A DNA stretch of 64,000 bases from Torreya grandis (taxonomy: Eukaryota; Streptophyta; Pinopsida; Cupressales; Taxaceae): assembly GCA_037957365.1 (NCBI GenBank), contig JARHVA010002372.1:1033501-1097500 (forward strand). Direction: 5' to 3'. Shown piece after piece: positions 10,909 through 23,454 of this stretch (position 1 is the first letter of the stretch; the number at the start of each line of letters is the position of its first letter). A program made the position numbers and the translations under genes. The notes beneath the pieces were generated by a model. The model saw only the letters and a list, made by a program, of their open reading frames with translations. It made no database searches and was not told the DNA's origin.

Positions 10909-13820
10909 TAATAGATAGATAATGGCATTCAATCCTTCAAATCTAAATCAATGGTCAATATTACATTGTACTTCAAGATCAATAGTATGAATGAGAGTTA
11001 ACTTATCAAAGGTCTCAAACTGAATGAGGATCAACCACATGGTGGAAGGGTGCTATCCTGATAGAGATTGACTATGTAAGGTGAAGAAAGACAATGGATC
11101 ATCCAAGTGGCATGATCTTAGGGGTCTTGATAGAAATATAATGGCTCATAATAAAATCTAATTTTAAATAGACATTAAGATCCTAAATTTATGCCAAATG
11201 GTATGCTCATGTTCATCATACATACAAGGATATGGTAGTGCTAGTCTTAAGTGGATTATTCAAAGATATGGACCCAATAACATGTTAGCAGATGTCTTAT
11301 GGGTAATGGTCACATTTAATGTCAATGAATAAAGTAACATGGTGATGTAACATAGGCATACATGTATTATTTAAGAATCCTATACAAGGCCATTAGTGGA
11401 TCTTTCACCACTGATAGTAGATTGACTAGGCAAAATTATAAATGAGGTATGGTAGTCATGTGATTAAAAATAATGTATTTATGCATTCAAAAATGGAAAT
11501 ATGAAGGAAACCCCAAAAAAGTACAAAGTGAAAAAATTAATGGTGCAAAGTGCAAAATGTGAAAAAAAACAAGTTAGATCCAAAAGTTAAAAAGTTGAAA
11601 AAGACCTAACTCTTTTGCATTTTCATTGTTGTGCTTATACAAGTTCCTCCATGTGAGATGAATTGCAGGTTTGCAAATACAATGTGGGTCATTAGAGAAA
11701 GATCATCTAAATATCCATGGATCTATAAAATTCCAAATAAATCATTGCAAGATCAAGTTGTTCCATGTCGTGCATAAAAATAAGGAAAACTATCTAGGGG
11801 GTTCTAGTTGTGCAAGCAAGTGATCAAAAGGATCCTCAGGTAGTTACACATAAAGATAGTTTGTTTGGCCTCCATCATGAATATCCTCCTTATAGTTCAT
11901 TTGAAATGAATTTTTAGCTAAGAATTCAAAATATTTGCTTCAAGTCTTCATCATTCCTTGTTGAGGTAGCTGTAACAATGATTTTCCTTGTAGTTACATG
12001 AAGATTCCAAGCATAGCAAAGGATTTATTCTAGTTATGATCATCTTGGTAGGACTTTGGTAATTTTAGGTTGTAACCTTCACTCTAAGATTTGAAATAGG
12101 TGAAAAAAATTATAAATATAGGGATTCTTATCTATTTAAGGGTTGGTCAATGTTTTGGTTATTGTTGGTCTTTCATTTTCTCTAAGTCTAGGATTTGCAA
12201 AAAAATTGGGATCAACTACTATGTGTAGATATTTTATCTCTTATTAAGGTGGTTGCAACTATATAACCATTATCAAGCTTTGAAATCATGTTTATGTCTC
12301 CCTTTTCAAAAGATAAAACTCATTGGGCTTGTCCCCTTAGTAGCATTGTGAAAAACTGATGTATGTAGTATCTCTTTTTAGGTAAATGAAAATGCTTATG
12401 ATTATCTATTGTTTCCTATTGCATGAAGTGAAATGATGTGTTTTGAAAATGATGTTGATTAGACATCTTATTTTTTGATCACCAATAGTTGTCATTTTGG
12501 GATTATACCTATATTATAAATCCCTTTTTGAATTATTTTATAATATGTTATTGAATAAGCTGTTAAGGCACTCTAGGTTTATGGATTTGATAGGGAAAAA
12601 TATTTGAAGGTTTTATTTCAGTGTATGTTATATATCTTTCAAGGATCATCTGGTATGTCTCATTAGCTCATTTATGAATATTTTTTATCTTTATAATAAG
12701 TGATGTCATGAATGTTGTAATATCCCCTATTGAGTAAAAACTACTAGCACACCACCATGACCTTCCTCTTTATAATTAACAAACCATCCTACCCTATCCT
12801 ACCCTATAAATGATATAATCCTTATTTCATATCATGAGTATTATTTGCCCTACTAATGAATAATATATTCCATACTTAACATGTGTTTTTATTTTGTGAT
12901 TTAAATACCCAACATTGTAGTTTTCAATTCAACCCATATTGTTGAAAATTATTTAGAATGAAGTTTGTAGTCATTTTCCCATCTTTATTTAGTAGTTTGT
13001 ATGTGACTTATTACATTTGTGTATTCCTTGTGACAACCCTTTATAGGTGGAGTGTGAAACTGTGGCTATGCCTAGTCATATTTGTGTCTCTATGTGCCAA
13101 TAATCCCTATGGAGGTTGAATTTCATAATCTCTCCAAGTGAGTGAGCTACCCCATAGGTCCTCTCACCTTGGTTTAGGTAAAGATAGAAGTAGAAGGGAG
13201 CTGACCATACCCTTTGTATGTTCTTCTTAGTAATTTTATATGTTCAATCCATTGTAGATGCTAAACCTTTCCCTGTATATAATGACATACTAGCTAGTTT
13301 TTCATCTTTGTTTTCCATTTTCTTCAAGTGTGTAAGGTTAAGTGTATGAGGTATATAATTGTAAACCAATAGGCTCAATATTCCTTATGAATTCTACACA
13401 AAATACTTCAAGGAGGAGCTAAAAGGATCCATAATACATATCAGTTGGACATCTCAGTAAAGGAGTTGAATTTGGAGAGGATAAGGTTGTGGTACTAATA
13501 AGTGCACCCAAGAGGGAAAGCCACCAAGGATGAGGATGATGACTAGGATCATACCAACATCCATCCCATCCAAAAATAAGTGATTCTCAAGAACATCCAT
13601 ATGCTTTATTATGAAATGAAGTAAAAGAAGAGAGGCATGATCATTGATAAGGATGATGACCTCCCCTTTAGATCAGAGATGAAGGGAAGTCAGTGCCAAA
13701 AATTTAGAAAAAGTCTCCCCAAAATAAAAGTGAGAGACACTTGAGGAGATAAAATAACACCTCTAATTAAAGATCACCTCTAATGATGAAGCCAATTGAT
13801 CCATAATAAATAATAATCAC
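10909..13820. other. No gene recognised; presumed LTR or intergenic repeat
   Basis: I see no coding signal on either strand. A short direct repeat (ctaccctatcctaccctata) sits at about 12,790-12,810. The region may be the remainder of a very long LTR or leader for the coding-like region that follows, but no primer-binding site or LTR end could be fixed. Confidence 0.35.
12111..12120 (+). promoter_or_regulatory. TATA-box-like site in presumed LTR
   Basis: TATAAATATA follows an A-rich stretch. It could be the core promoter of the presumed LTR that begins near 9,773, but AT-rich DNA offers many such matches and no transcript evidence is available. Confidence 0.2.
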
Positions 13821-16215
13821 ATGGCCTTCATGATAGGGATTGATTTGCCCAAGCTAAAAGAGAAGAAAAAGAAGTCAAAGGGGCTAGTTGTAATTCCCAC
13901 AATAACCTTAGTGGAGATGGAAGCACAAGAGGAATTTAAGGAAGTAGAAGTGTAAAAGGAACATAATGAGATAGAGGAGGAAGAAGAGGAAGAAGTAAGT
14001 ACTAGGTTTTACATCATATAGGAAGAAGAAATAGAAGAAGATACAAACACCTCATCAAAAGAGCCCAACACCTCATTAAAATAACCATCCACACAAAATC
14101 CTCAAATTGAGAAGGAGAAGAAAAGTGCATGGAGGAAAATGGTCCATAGAGAACAAGAAATAAGAATGACATTAGAGCTAAATGGAAAGATAAGAGTAAT
14201 GAGGGAGGCTTAAATGACCCAAGAGGAAATTATGATAGTAGAGGCTAAATAAATAAAGGTCCAAGAAGAAAAGACCTTAGCACAAGCCAAGAAGAGGAAG
14301 GTAGATAAAAATAAAGCCTAGGAGGAAAGGGCCAAGAAAGAAAGTTGAAAGAATAAGGTTGTTATAAGTATGGAACTAATGAATAAGAAAGAAACAAAAA
14401 CACTTAGCACCCCAACTAGCATAGAAGAGGAATCTACACAACTAGTACACCCTAGTACTAAAGGGGCACCTAGAGATAAGGAAGGTGATGATGGTGCCTT
14501 GAAAGAACAAATGGAGAGTGAAATAAATAACCAAAAAAGACAAGAAGAAGGTGAAGATAATACTACAGAGTTACCCATGGAGTTTAGCACTATAGAACCA
14601 TAGGAAGAAGACATGAACCAAAGGGACAAGTTTGAGGAAGAAACCTTATAAGAGCAAGAAACAAAAACCTTAGAAGGAAGTGTTGAAGAAAGTACTAACA
14701 GCAATGAAGAAGAACAATAGTAAATAGAGTTGGTTGTCACTAATGAATAAAGCACTAAGTTAAACCTAAGATAAAAGGCATAGAAGGGGTGGACTGATGA
14801 AGATTACTACATGTTTGAGTACATACCCCCCTGTAACTTCCATAACTAGGATTTTCCAATAGCTATAATTTTCCTTTGATAGTTATATGGATGAGCCTCA
14901 TTTTGAGGTGCCATATAAGGCCATGATAGGTGTAGAGACATTATAGGAAGGGAATGATTACCTTCACATAAACCTCTACATAATGAACCCAGTTAGGTCA
15001 TCCAACACACTCATTCAGATGGCCTCCAAGTTACTAAATAAGAACATTGTCAATGATGTTAGGGATTTAAAGTAGAATAAAATCATGTTGGAGGTGGAAG
15101 AGGAAATAAATTTCATGAATTTAAAAATGAAGCAACTGGTTAAGCATACCAAAAAATCTAAGCCATCCCTCTTAGATAGTGTTGAAACATTGAATCTGTT
15201 AGAGGTTGATAAGGTTTGCATGTTAGTGGAGCAGATGCTCCCAAGGTTGAAATCAAAACTAATCTAGGAACAAAAGGAGGAAGGCCCTTATACCATCCAA
15301 CATAAGGAGATATAAAACAAGATTAAAGAGGTGGAAGGCCTCTTCATGTAACTAGAATAAGTCATAGAGGTAGTTGATGACATCTTCATGAACTTCTACA
15401 ACCAAACATTGGTCATTAGCATGTGTCTCAAATATGAAAAGGGGGAGAGGGAAGATTTTATGGACAAGGAATAAAATTTTAGTAAGACTAAACATGCATA
15501 GATAATGGAAAATGTCAATACCCTGAGTGCCTAGATCAAGAACTAGGAGTGGAATTTGGAATAACTTTTTTGTGCCTTGCAAACAAAGGCTAGTGATCAA
15601 GAGGAAATCTTAGACAGAGGGGTGATGATGGAAAAGGAAAGGATAGAGGCCATCAAAAAGGTGTTAGAGAAAATTAATGTGATCATGCTTAGTGATGCCC
15701 TAATAGAGATTGAAAACACCATTTAAGAAATCAAGCTTTCCATCAAGGGCTTTGAGGACTTCAACACTAAATTCAAGGAGAATGTGTTAGAGTTTTGTGC
15801 ACTTTGGGTGTTGAAATATTAGTCTAAGGATAGACTAGAAATTTTGTATGCGGTAATGTTCAACCCTTTTTTACCTAAGTATGGACCCATGCTAACTCAA
15901 CAAACATCTCAGCATGAGGCAATCATGTGGAATGATTGCTAGTTTGGTATTTTTTGCCCTAATTAGAGGAATCAATGCTCATCTTGTGACAGATAATAGG
16001 TGGTTAACTAGAACCTAGATTTTTTGGGGTATTTTCATAAGTATTTACATGTGGAAACCAAAGTGAAAAGGATAAAAGGTGATGTAGTTGGAGGAATGAC
16101 TGACCAAGGTTCCAACTCAACACCCAATATGTACCCTCTACCTCAGTGAGAAGATGCTCATGAGTACTATAAAACCAAGCTTGAAATATTATGAAACAAC
16201 ATGACTTTGAGATAG
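13821..16215 (+). pseudogene. Large unrecognised Glu/Lys-rich protein frame, decayed
   Basis: Two adjoining plus-strand frames give one protein-like reading of about 800 codons. Frame 13,821-14,880 (start MAFMIGIDLPKLKEKKKKSK) is full of Glu, Lys and Gln and ends in KGWTDEDYYMFEYIPPCNFH (14,786-14,845). After a single shift near 14,880 the frame runs 14,881-16,215: SYMDEPHFEVPYKAM, then a coiled-coil-like middle, then FCPN*RNQCSSCD (15,953-15,991), a C-x6-C-x2-C group that could bind metal. I count 20 in-frame stops in the second frame; 18 are TAA or TAG, as if Gln codons had decayed, and two are TGA. Pieces of 60-145 codons remain open. Weak continuation upstream to about 13,530 is possible. 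I do not recognise the family; a retroelement accessory or gag-like protein and a host gene fragment are both possible. Confidence 0.5.
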
Positions 16216-17534
16216 TGAAGCTCTATAGAATTTTTGCTAGGCCTAGTGAAGTAACCACAATTAAAACTTAGTTTTACCATAGATACCTATGAAAATCCAT
16301 GTTGTAGTGCTTAAGCTCACTTGTGAGCCTTTGGATCGATAGTTGTTTAGATGGGCATGTGATCAATTTATATTAATATGAATTATATTATTTGAACCTT
16401 AGTAATAGAAGAATGGCATTGTACCTATCTATGCATTGATCTAGTTTATATAGTTATGGTAAGTTCCTTTGAATGTGACTTGAATGCAATAGCTACAATA
16501 ACGTAATTTTGATATATGAATGTGTTGTTACACAAAGTTATATTCTAAGTAATTAATGGAATCTCTATGTTAAATAATGATGTCAACCTAAACTACAAAA
16601 TAGAATAAGTGTAGGAAAGGGAATGTGCCCAAGATTTGACACCTACACTAGGAATACTAACTTGATCATGAACCCCTTGATATAAGTAATTCCCTTGTCC
16701 ACCCAAGCACCTGAATGATTGTTATCTTAGTAACACAAAGGCTTGCACCCTTAAAAACATAGGACTATCACAATATATCTTGTACCCCTATGCCCAGAAT
16801 GAGTTCCCTAAATAGGCTTTACACCAATAGATGGTCAAACTTCACATAGAATGGCTTGCACTAATGAAATTACCAATAATGTTATGATGATGACCAAGTC
16901 CCTTGAATAATGAGTTATGTTATGGCATGACTAACCCAAAATGGGCCCTAGTTCTTTCTTTGTTGCAATTTGAGTGAGCACATAAGTCTTGTGCCTTATG
17001 TGAATTGATGTTGGTATAATAGAAATGACAAATGTTGAGCACTATAGGATTAGTCCATATTTGCACCTAGTTATAACAAGTCTAGAATTGACTTGGACAA
17101 CTAGATAAGAACCTAACTAAGGAATGGATTAAGCAAAAGAACTTCTCTAAAACAAGTCTTAATGTATTGATAACTCAAAAAGGAAATTTGAAACCATGTA
17201 AAAAATGATTTAACCCTAAGGTAAAACCTAGGGTTTGATATACTCATTGTAGAAATAGATTCACTAATATGTTTTACCTTATTTTTTATTAATTATCTAA
17301 AAAATCATTAAAAAATTAAAATTCCATACTGTACACTAACCAAACATGAATTTTATCATTTTTTATTTCTTGGAATCCATCCTTTGTATTTTATCTCCCA
17401 ATCCATAAGGGCCTAGGTCTAGGAAGGAATGTGTGCCTTATGTTGCATAATTTTAATTATGGGATCTATGTTCTTTGCTTTATGACTTCAATATGTTTCA
17501 TAAATTGTTTCTTTATCTAGGAATACCTTTTCTA
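16216..17534. other. No feature recognised
   Basis: AT-rich sequence without a coding pattern or repeat that I can identify on either strand. It separates the unrecognised frame from the LTR element that starts near 17.54 kb. Confidence 0.4.
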
Positions 17535-17558
17535 ATGTAGTGGCATCAAACAAGTTTA

Positions 17559-19765
17559 TGTAATCAAGTGTGTTTTCATTACTCTTGCCTTAGTTTTGGT
17601 TTTAGAGGTATTTTAGAGGCCCAAAAAGGGAAATTGAGTCATCAAATAGCATGGAAATGGTTTTTATTGGCCTTGGGAGTTTCCCTACCAAAATACCAAT
17701 TTGAATTTTTGAAATGTAATTAGTGTGTTAGGAGTGTTTTGATAAGTGTCAAAGAATGTAATGCTAGAAGTTGTTGTTTTAGGGTCTTAAGTGAGTCTAG
17801 TTGGGCTCAATGAAGATGTTTCATGTATATGTCATAAGTAAAATGATAAAGAATAATATTTTTGAATGTAACACCCATGTTATGGTGGTTACCAAGATAA
17901 GTAGTTGCACATAAGTAGTTTCTTTCATAGATGTAATGAGTTTTTAAATAAGTAAAGAGGATAGTCTCATAAATAGGAGTCAAAAAGTGGTTAGGGATTT
18001 AGTTACAGAATTTTGGAGGAAGCAGAGGTATGAAGGAGTATAACAATGGAATGAAAACCATGAAGAACCCCTATACTCTATCCATGGAGACAATCTTATG
18101 TACAAAAAATAAATTAATGAAAGTTAGCATGTTTGAATATATATGATTATGCCTATGAATGATCAATTATTTTGAATTAAATATTGATTATTTAAAGGTC
18201 TTAAAACCTTTATCATAGTTTTATCCATAAAAATAACTAAGATTTAGATGACAGTTTGTATATGCCTTGTTTACAAGGCATAGTCCAAGTAAGGAAAATG
18301 ATGTTTTATATGTTTTGAAGTTTAATGAAGCATTCATATCTTGAGATAAGTTATTTTATGGTATGAATTTTTTTTTTGAGGTATTTTCAAGTGTAGATAA
18401 GGTGAAAAAATTAAAATAATCCATTTTAAGCACTCCTATCATGTGAGAGTCTTGTTTTGAGTAACATAGTCAATAAACTATTTAAAAGTTTGAATAATGT
18501 ATGGTAAGGAGTTTGTGGTGGCATAAAGATAGTGTAGAGAGATAAAGTGGTGAAAATTAACCTTGGATCAATTTGTGAGGCTTCAATTAAGTTTTAAAGT
18601 GTTAAAAACCCTGTATTCCCTTCAACAAATAGACTTTATGTATAGGCCTCCATAACGAGTTCCAAGCATGACAGAGGTTATAGGTTCAATAATATTGTGT
18701 TTATAGACAATAAAATAGATTATTAATTTGATTTAATTCTTAAACAACTCCAAGTAAGGTCGAGATACACTCAAACCCTATTCAAAGGGACACATAGGTA
18801 GTCTATGTTATAAAATCTGGTGAAATTCATGTTTTGAATGCAATTGGAGGTTAGACCAAAGAAGTTAAAGCTTGGAAACATTGAACATAGGTGTATACAC
18901 CTTATCATCATCTTTAAAACATTTTAAATCAAGTAAAACTCAATTGAAATAATTTTGATCCCTCTTAAACTACACAAAAACTAAGAAACCCTAGTTTGGG
19001 GCTAGAAGACAAAAAGTGGGATATCTAATATTGTAACCAATGAAATTTGATGTGAATTTGTAGTCTGATGGTTTTTATAATGAAGAAATATATTTTTAGG
19101 TTTTTAAGATGGTACAATATCTGTATAAACAAATTTAGTTGATTTTGTGCTAAAGGAAGGTAAGGAGACCTAATTAGGTTTGTGGAGGTGTTGGAAAAGG
19201 TATCTCATAAAGGAGTTAGGACATGAGATTTTATGGAGGGTTAAAATGTGATATAGGGTGTCAGATAATGGATTTAGTTCCTGAATATGGTATTATACTT
19301 GACCATACTATACAAAATAGTATGAAAAAAGGCTATAAGGAGAATACAAAAGTGAGTAGAGATGTTTGAAGGTTCTTGAGGTTGAAAGTAATTAAAATTT
19401 GTGTTGAAACCAATGTGTTAAGATTTATAGGGGACTTTAATGTTGAGAAATTGTGTATGATTCCCTATTCCAAGATTATATTGATTTGGTAAAGTGAATA
19501 TTAGTGTAAGAAAGAGATTACAGTAAAATGATTAATAAGGTGAAATGGAGGTATTAAATGGTTGATTTAAGAGATTCAAAGGTTCTAAAGGTAGATTAGA
19601 TGACATAAATAAGCCTATCCAATTTGTATTTCAAGGGAAGGACATAAAACTAATAGTGAGAATTGATAAATAAAGGAATATTAAGTAAATTAAATGCATG
19701 AGTGTTGGAGTTTACAAGTGTCAGAGTTGGGTATACAAGAAGATGAAAGAGTTTTCTCTATATCA
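17559..19765 (+). repeat. 5' LTR of non-autonomous element
   Basis: Starts at TGTAATCAAG, or up to 23 bases earlier at TGTAGTGGC, because similarity to the second copy extends upstream of TGTAATC. It ends at ...tatca before the presumed primer site. It differs from the 3' copy by many substitutions and small indels, so the insertion is old. Confidence 0.7.
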
Positions 19766-19768
19766 TTT

Positions 19769-19784
19769 TGTATTAGAGTAGTAG
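19769..19784 (+). promoter_or_regulatory. Decayed tRNA-iMet primer-binding site
   Basis: The bases tgtattagagtagtag resemble the plant retrotransposon primer site TGGTATCAGAGCAGTAG with two C-to-T type changes and a short loss. The position directly after the 5' LTR supports the reading. Confidence 0.5.
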
Positions 19785-19904
19785 TTCATTGCGGAAATAG
19801 GTTAAGTATATCTATAAATCAAACAAAGTACATGCGTTATTGAGTTTTCATTTTTATTTCTTTTAATTTATTCATAAATTATGTTGAGGTATGAGTGCAA
19901 GATG

Positions 19905-21240
19905 AGATTGTGAAGAGTGGTAAGCATCCCTAAATCTAGTGAGGTTGTAAGAGAGCCATTGGAAATCTCAAAAGATATTAAAAGTGATCTTGAAGAGAGA
20001 GAATATAGTATTATTAAAAGGAAAAAAGAGATTGAAAGACCCAGATGAGGTTATAGAGATTGAGAAGACCCAAGTGAGAGGTCATGAGGTGGTAAGTAGA
20101 GGAGGCTTATCAAAGAGGTATAGGTCCATATTAGACAAGGAAATTGAGAGATATCTTAGAAAATATGAAGATTGAGAGATAAAAGAGGAAATAGGGTAAG
20201 TTTGATAAAATCTACCATAAAAATATGATGGTGCATGAAAAAACCAAGAGGAGAGAGATGAAGAAAGAAATTCAAGAGGTGAGGTAATAATTAGATGATT
20301 TGCTGACCATAATAGAACAAGTGAGAGAAAATGAGAACCAATGTTGTGGATGGGTCATGAGTAAGAAAAAAATAAAATATCCAATCAATTTTAAAGTGAA
20401 GAGAATAAAGATGCAATCCATGAGAGAGGAAAAAAGGCAAAAAAAATTTGCTTTGCAATTAACTCAAGAAATATATGCAAATATTTTCATTGAGTGAGCA
20501 ACATAGTGATGAGTACAAATAGTACCTTGGGATGGAAGAGATGAATTTGAGTGAAGAAAAATTAGATATTTCCAACAAGTTATGTGATGGGAATGACAAA
20601 GAGGAATACAATCAAATTTAAAGCCTCATTAAAGGCTTGGACAAAGAATTACAATCCCATGAAGAAGGTATGCAAATTAAATTCATGTTTGTTTATGTGA
20701 GTGTTAGTAAGTTTGAAGTAGAATTGGCAGCCTTGGAGAGATAATTTCATGGTTAAGTGGTGTAAAATGAAGAGAAAGTGTAGGTTTAAACAATCTAGCA
20801 TCACATGAGTGAATACAAAGAGTGTGAAAAGGAAGCATTGTTGGTAGCATGGTAGTAGATTGAAGAAGCTAAGCATAACATTGTCATTATTTTGGTTGAA
20901 ATCATGCATGTGATGAAAAGTGAAGGAGAGAATGAAAGTACATTAGTAGTTTTTAGGGGCATACACAACCCATATGATAGAGGTAAAGAAGCAAGAGACA
21001 TTGCACAATAAGAACAAGTTGATATAATCAAGTAGTGGAAGGAAGAAAGCAGAATAGTATTTGACTAAGGAAAGCATGATAAAAAATAAAAAAAATTGAA
21101 GAATGAAGGAGAAGGATAAGTAGTGGATGATCCAAGGATCATGAATTATAAGACACAAAATAAGCATATAGTAGTTCATTGCAGTTCCATTCCTTTCTTG
21201 CCTATAAGTATGATGCAAAGGAATCAAAAAAGTTCATGTA
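19905..21240 (+). pseudogene. Charged coiled-coil-like ORF of non-autonomous element
   Basis: Three successive frames make one gag-like product of about 440 codons. The first (19,984-20,175) includes KRLKDPDEVIEIEKTQVR. The second (about 20,200-20,530) includes LTIIEQVRENENQ and MREEKRQKKFALQLTQEI. The third runs from EEMNLSEEKLDIS (20,535) through HHMSEYKECEKEALLVAW and IEEAKHNIVIILVEIMHVM to IMNYKTQNKHIVVHCSS (21,141-21,191), and continues open past the start of the 3' LTR. The protein is rich in Glu, Lys and Gln with heptad-like spacing. I see no CCHC zinc knuckle and no enzyme domain. It may be a diverged gag or an unrelated captured frame; I do not recognise it. Confidence 0.5.
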
Positions 21241-23454
21241 ATCAAGTGTTTTTTCAACATTATTAGATTAATTTTGGTATTATATGTATTTTAAAATCCC
21301 AAGAATGGAAATTGAGTCATTAGGTAGCATGGTATTGGTTTTTATTGGCCTTGGGAGTTTTCTCTCCAAGACACCAATTTGAATATTTCTAATGTAATTA
21401 GTGTGTTAGGAGTGTTTTGATAAGTGTCAAAGAATGCAATGTTAGAAATTGTTGTTATAGGGCATTAAGTGAGTATAGGTGGGCTTAGTGAATATGTTTC
21501 ATGTATATGTCATTATTACAATGACAAATAATAAGAGTTTTAATGTAAGGCCCATGTTAAGGTGGTTACCAAAATAGGTAGTTTCAATAAAGTAGTTTCT
21601 TTCATAGATGTAATGATTCTTTGAATAAGTAAAGAGGGTAGTCTAATATATATGAGTCAAGAAGTGGTTATAGAGTTATTTATATAATTTTTATGAGTTA
21701 TAAGTACAAAAGAGTCTAAAAATTGAATAAAAACTATGAATAACCCCTACACTATGTCTATGGATATAATTTTATGTATAAAAAATGAATTAATGAAAGT
21801 TAGCATGTTTAAATATATATTTTTATGCCTATGAATGGTTAATGATTGTGAATTAATTATTTATGATTTTAATTTATTAAAATATTTAGTAGATTTTGAT
21901 ACCTACAAATAACTAAGATTCATATGATGATTTGTACATGCCCTATTTACAAGGCATAGTCTAGGTAAGGAAATGATGTTTTACATTCATATATTGAGAT
22001 AAGTTATTGTATTATAAGATATAAATTTTATATGTATTTAAAATTTTATATAATATAACAAAATTAAAATAATACATTGTAATTACTCTCATCCTATGAG
22101 AGTTTTGTTCTGAGTAACACAGTCAAGAAACTAGTTAAAAGTTTGAATAATGCATGGTAAGGAGTTTGTGGTGACATAAAGATAGTTTAGAGAGATAAAG
22201 TGGTGAAAATTAACCTTGGATAAATGTTTAATTCCTTTTTGTAAGTGTGAAATCATTTAAAACCATGTATTCCTTTCAATTAATAGACTCTATATATACC
22301 ATATTAACAAACACATAGTCAAGAGACTTGTATAGAAATACATAATGAGATTCAAGCATGATGGAGGTTATTGGATCAAGAAGATGGTGTTGATAGAAAA
22401 TAACATATATTATGAAGTTTATGTAATTATTAAACTCCTCTAGGTAAGGTTAAGATACACTCAAACATAGTTCAAAGGGACACACAGGCAGTCTGTGTTA
22501 TAAAACCTAGTGAAATTCATGTTTTGAATGAGATTAGAGGTTGGAACAAAGAATGTAAATATTGTAATATTTGCACACAAGTGAAAAAACCTTATCATGG
22601 TTTTTTAAATATTTGAAACCAAGGTAGAATCTATTAAAATAATTTTGAGCCCTCTCAGGCTACGTATAAACTAGGAAACCCTAACTTAGGGATATAAGAC
22701 AAAAAGTGTGATATATAATATTATAACTAATGAAATTTGATGAAAATTTGTAATATGATGTTTTTTGGAATGAAGAAAGATATTTTTAGGTTTTTGAGAT
22801 GGTATAGTATCTATACAAATATGTTTAGTTGACTATGTGCTAAAATAAGGTGAGGATACCTAATTAGGTCTATAGAGGTGTTGGAAAAGGTATCTCACAA
22901 AGGAGTTAGGAATTAAAATTTTATGGATGGTTAAAATTTGATAGAGGGTGTTAGATAATGGGTCTATTTACTGAATATTATGTCATACTTGACTGTACTA
23001 TTCAAAATAATAAGAAAAAGGCTACATGGAGAATACAAAAGTGAGTAAAGATGATTGAAGGTTATTGAGGTTACAAGTAAGGAAAAGTTGTGTCAAAAAT
23101 AATGTGTTAATAGCTAGAGGGGTCATTAATGTTGATATATTGTCTATGAGTCCCTGTTCCAAGATTGTACTGATTTGGTATAGTGAAGACTAGTGTAAGA
23201 ATGAGATTACAATAAAATGAGTAATAAGGTGAATTAGATGAATTTAATGGTTTATTTGAGAGGTTAAAAGGTTCTAAAGGAAGATTATATGAAATAAATA
23301 AGAATATAAAATAGATATTATAAGGGGAGGACATCAAATCAATAGTGAGAATTGACAAATAAAGGAAGACTGGGTAAATTGAAAGCATGAGTGTTGGAGT
23401 TTGCAAGTGTTAGAGTTGGGTATAGCAAAGGATGAAAGAGTTTTCTCTGCATCA
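21237..23454 (+). repeat. 3' LTR of non-autonomous element
   Basis: Direct copy of the 17.56-19.77 kb repeat. The shared ending is gatgaaagagttttctct..atca; sequence diverges after 23,454. The A/G-rich bases just before TGTAATC (gcaaaggaatcaaaaaagt) may be the polypurine tract. Confidence 0.7.

Larger units (their letters stand above)
17536..23454 (+). mobile_element. Non-autonomous LTR retrotransposon (LARD-like)
   Basis: Two direct repeats of about 2.2 kb, near 17,536-17,559 to 19,765 and 21,211-21,237 to 23,454, flank a 1.45-kb interior. They match along their whole length, for example ttttattggccttgggagttt and gtgttaggagtgttttgataagtgtcaaagaatg. Just after the first repeat the sequence tgtattagagtagtag (19,769-19,784) fits a decayed tRNA-iMet primer site (family TGGTATCAGAGCAG). 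The interior codes one charged frame and has no protease, reverse transcriptase or integrase. That is the design of a large retrotransposon derivative needing a helper element. The left LTR limits are uncertain by about 25 bases, and no clear target-site duplication was found. Confidence 0.75.

Noticed and set aside
14318..14755. 145-codon open frame on the minus strand, Ser/Leu-rich
   Set aside because: It is the reverse of the Glu/Lys-rich plus-strand frame. Purine-rich coding sequence gives few stops on the opposite strand, and the Ser/Leu composition follows from that.
17528..17536. Target-site duplication ttttc for the 17.5-23.45 kb element
   Set aside because: ttttc stands before about 17,533 and after 23,454, but the left LTR end is not certain and the word is common in this DNA.
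20649..21227. Minus-strand open frames of 76-94 codons
   Set aside because: Antisense shadows of the charged plus-strand frame of the non-autonomous element.
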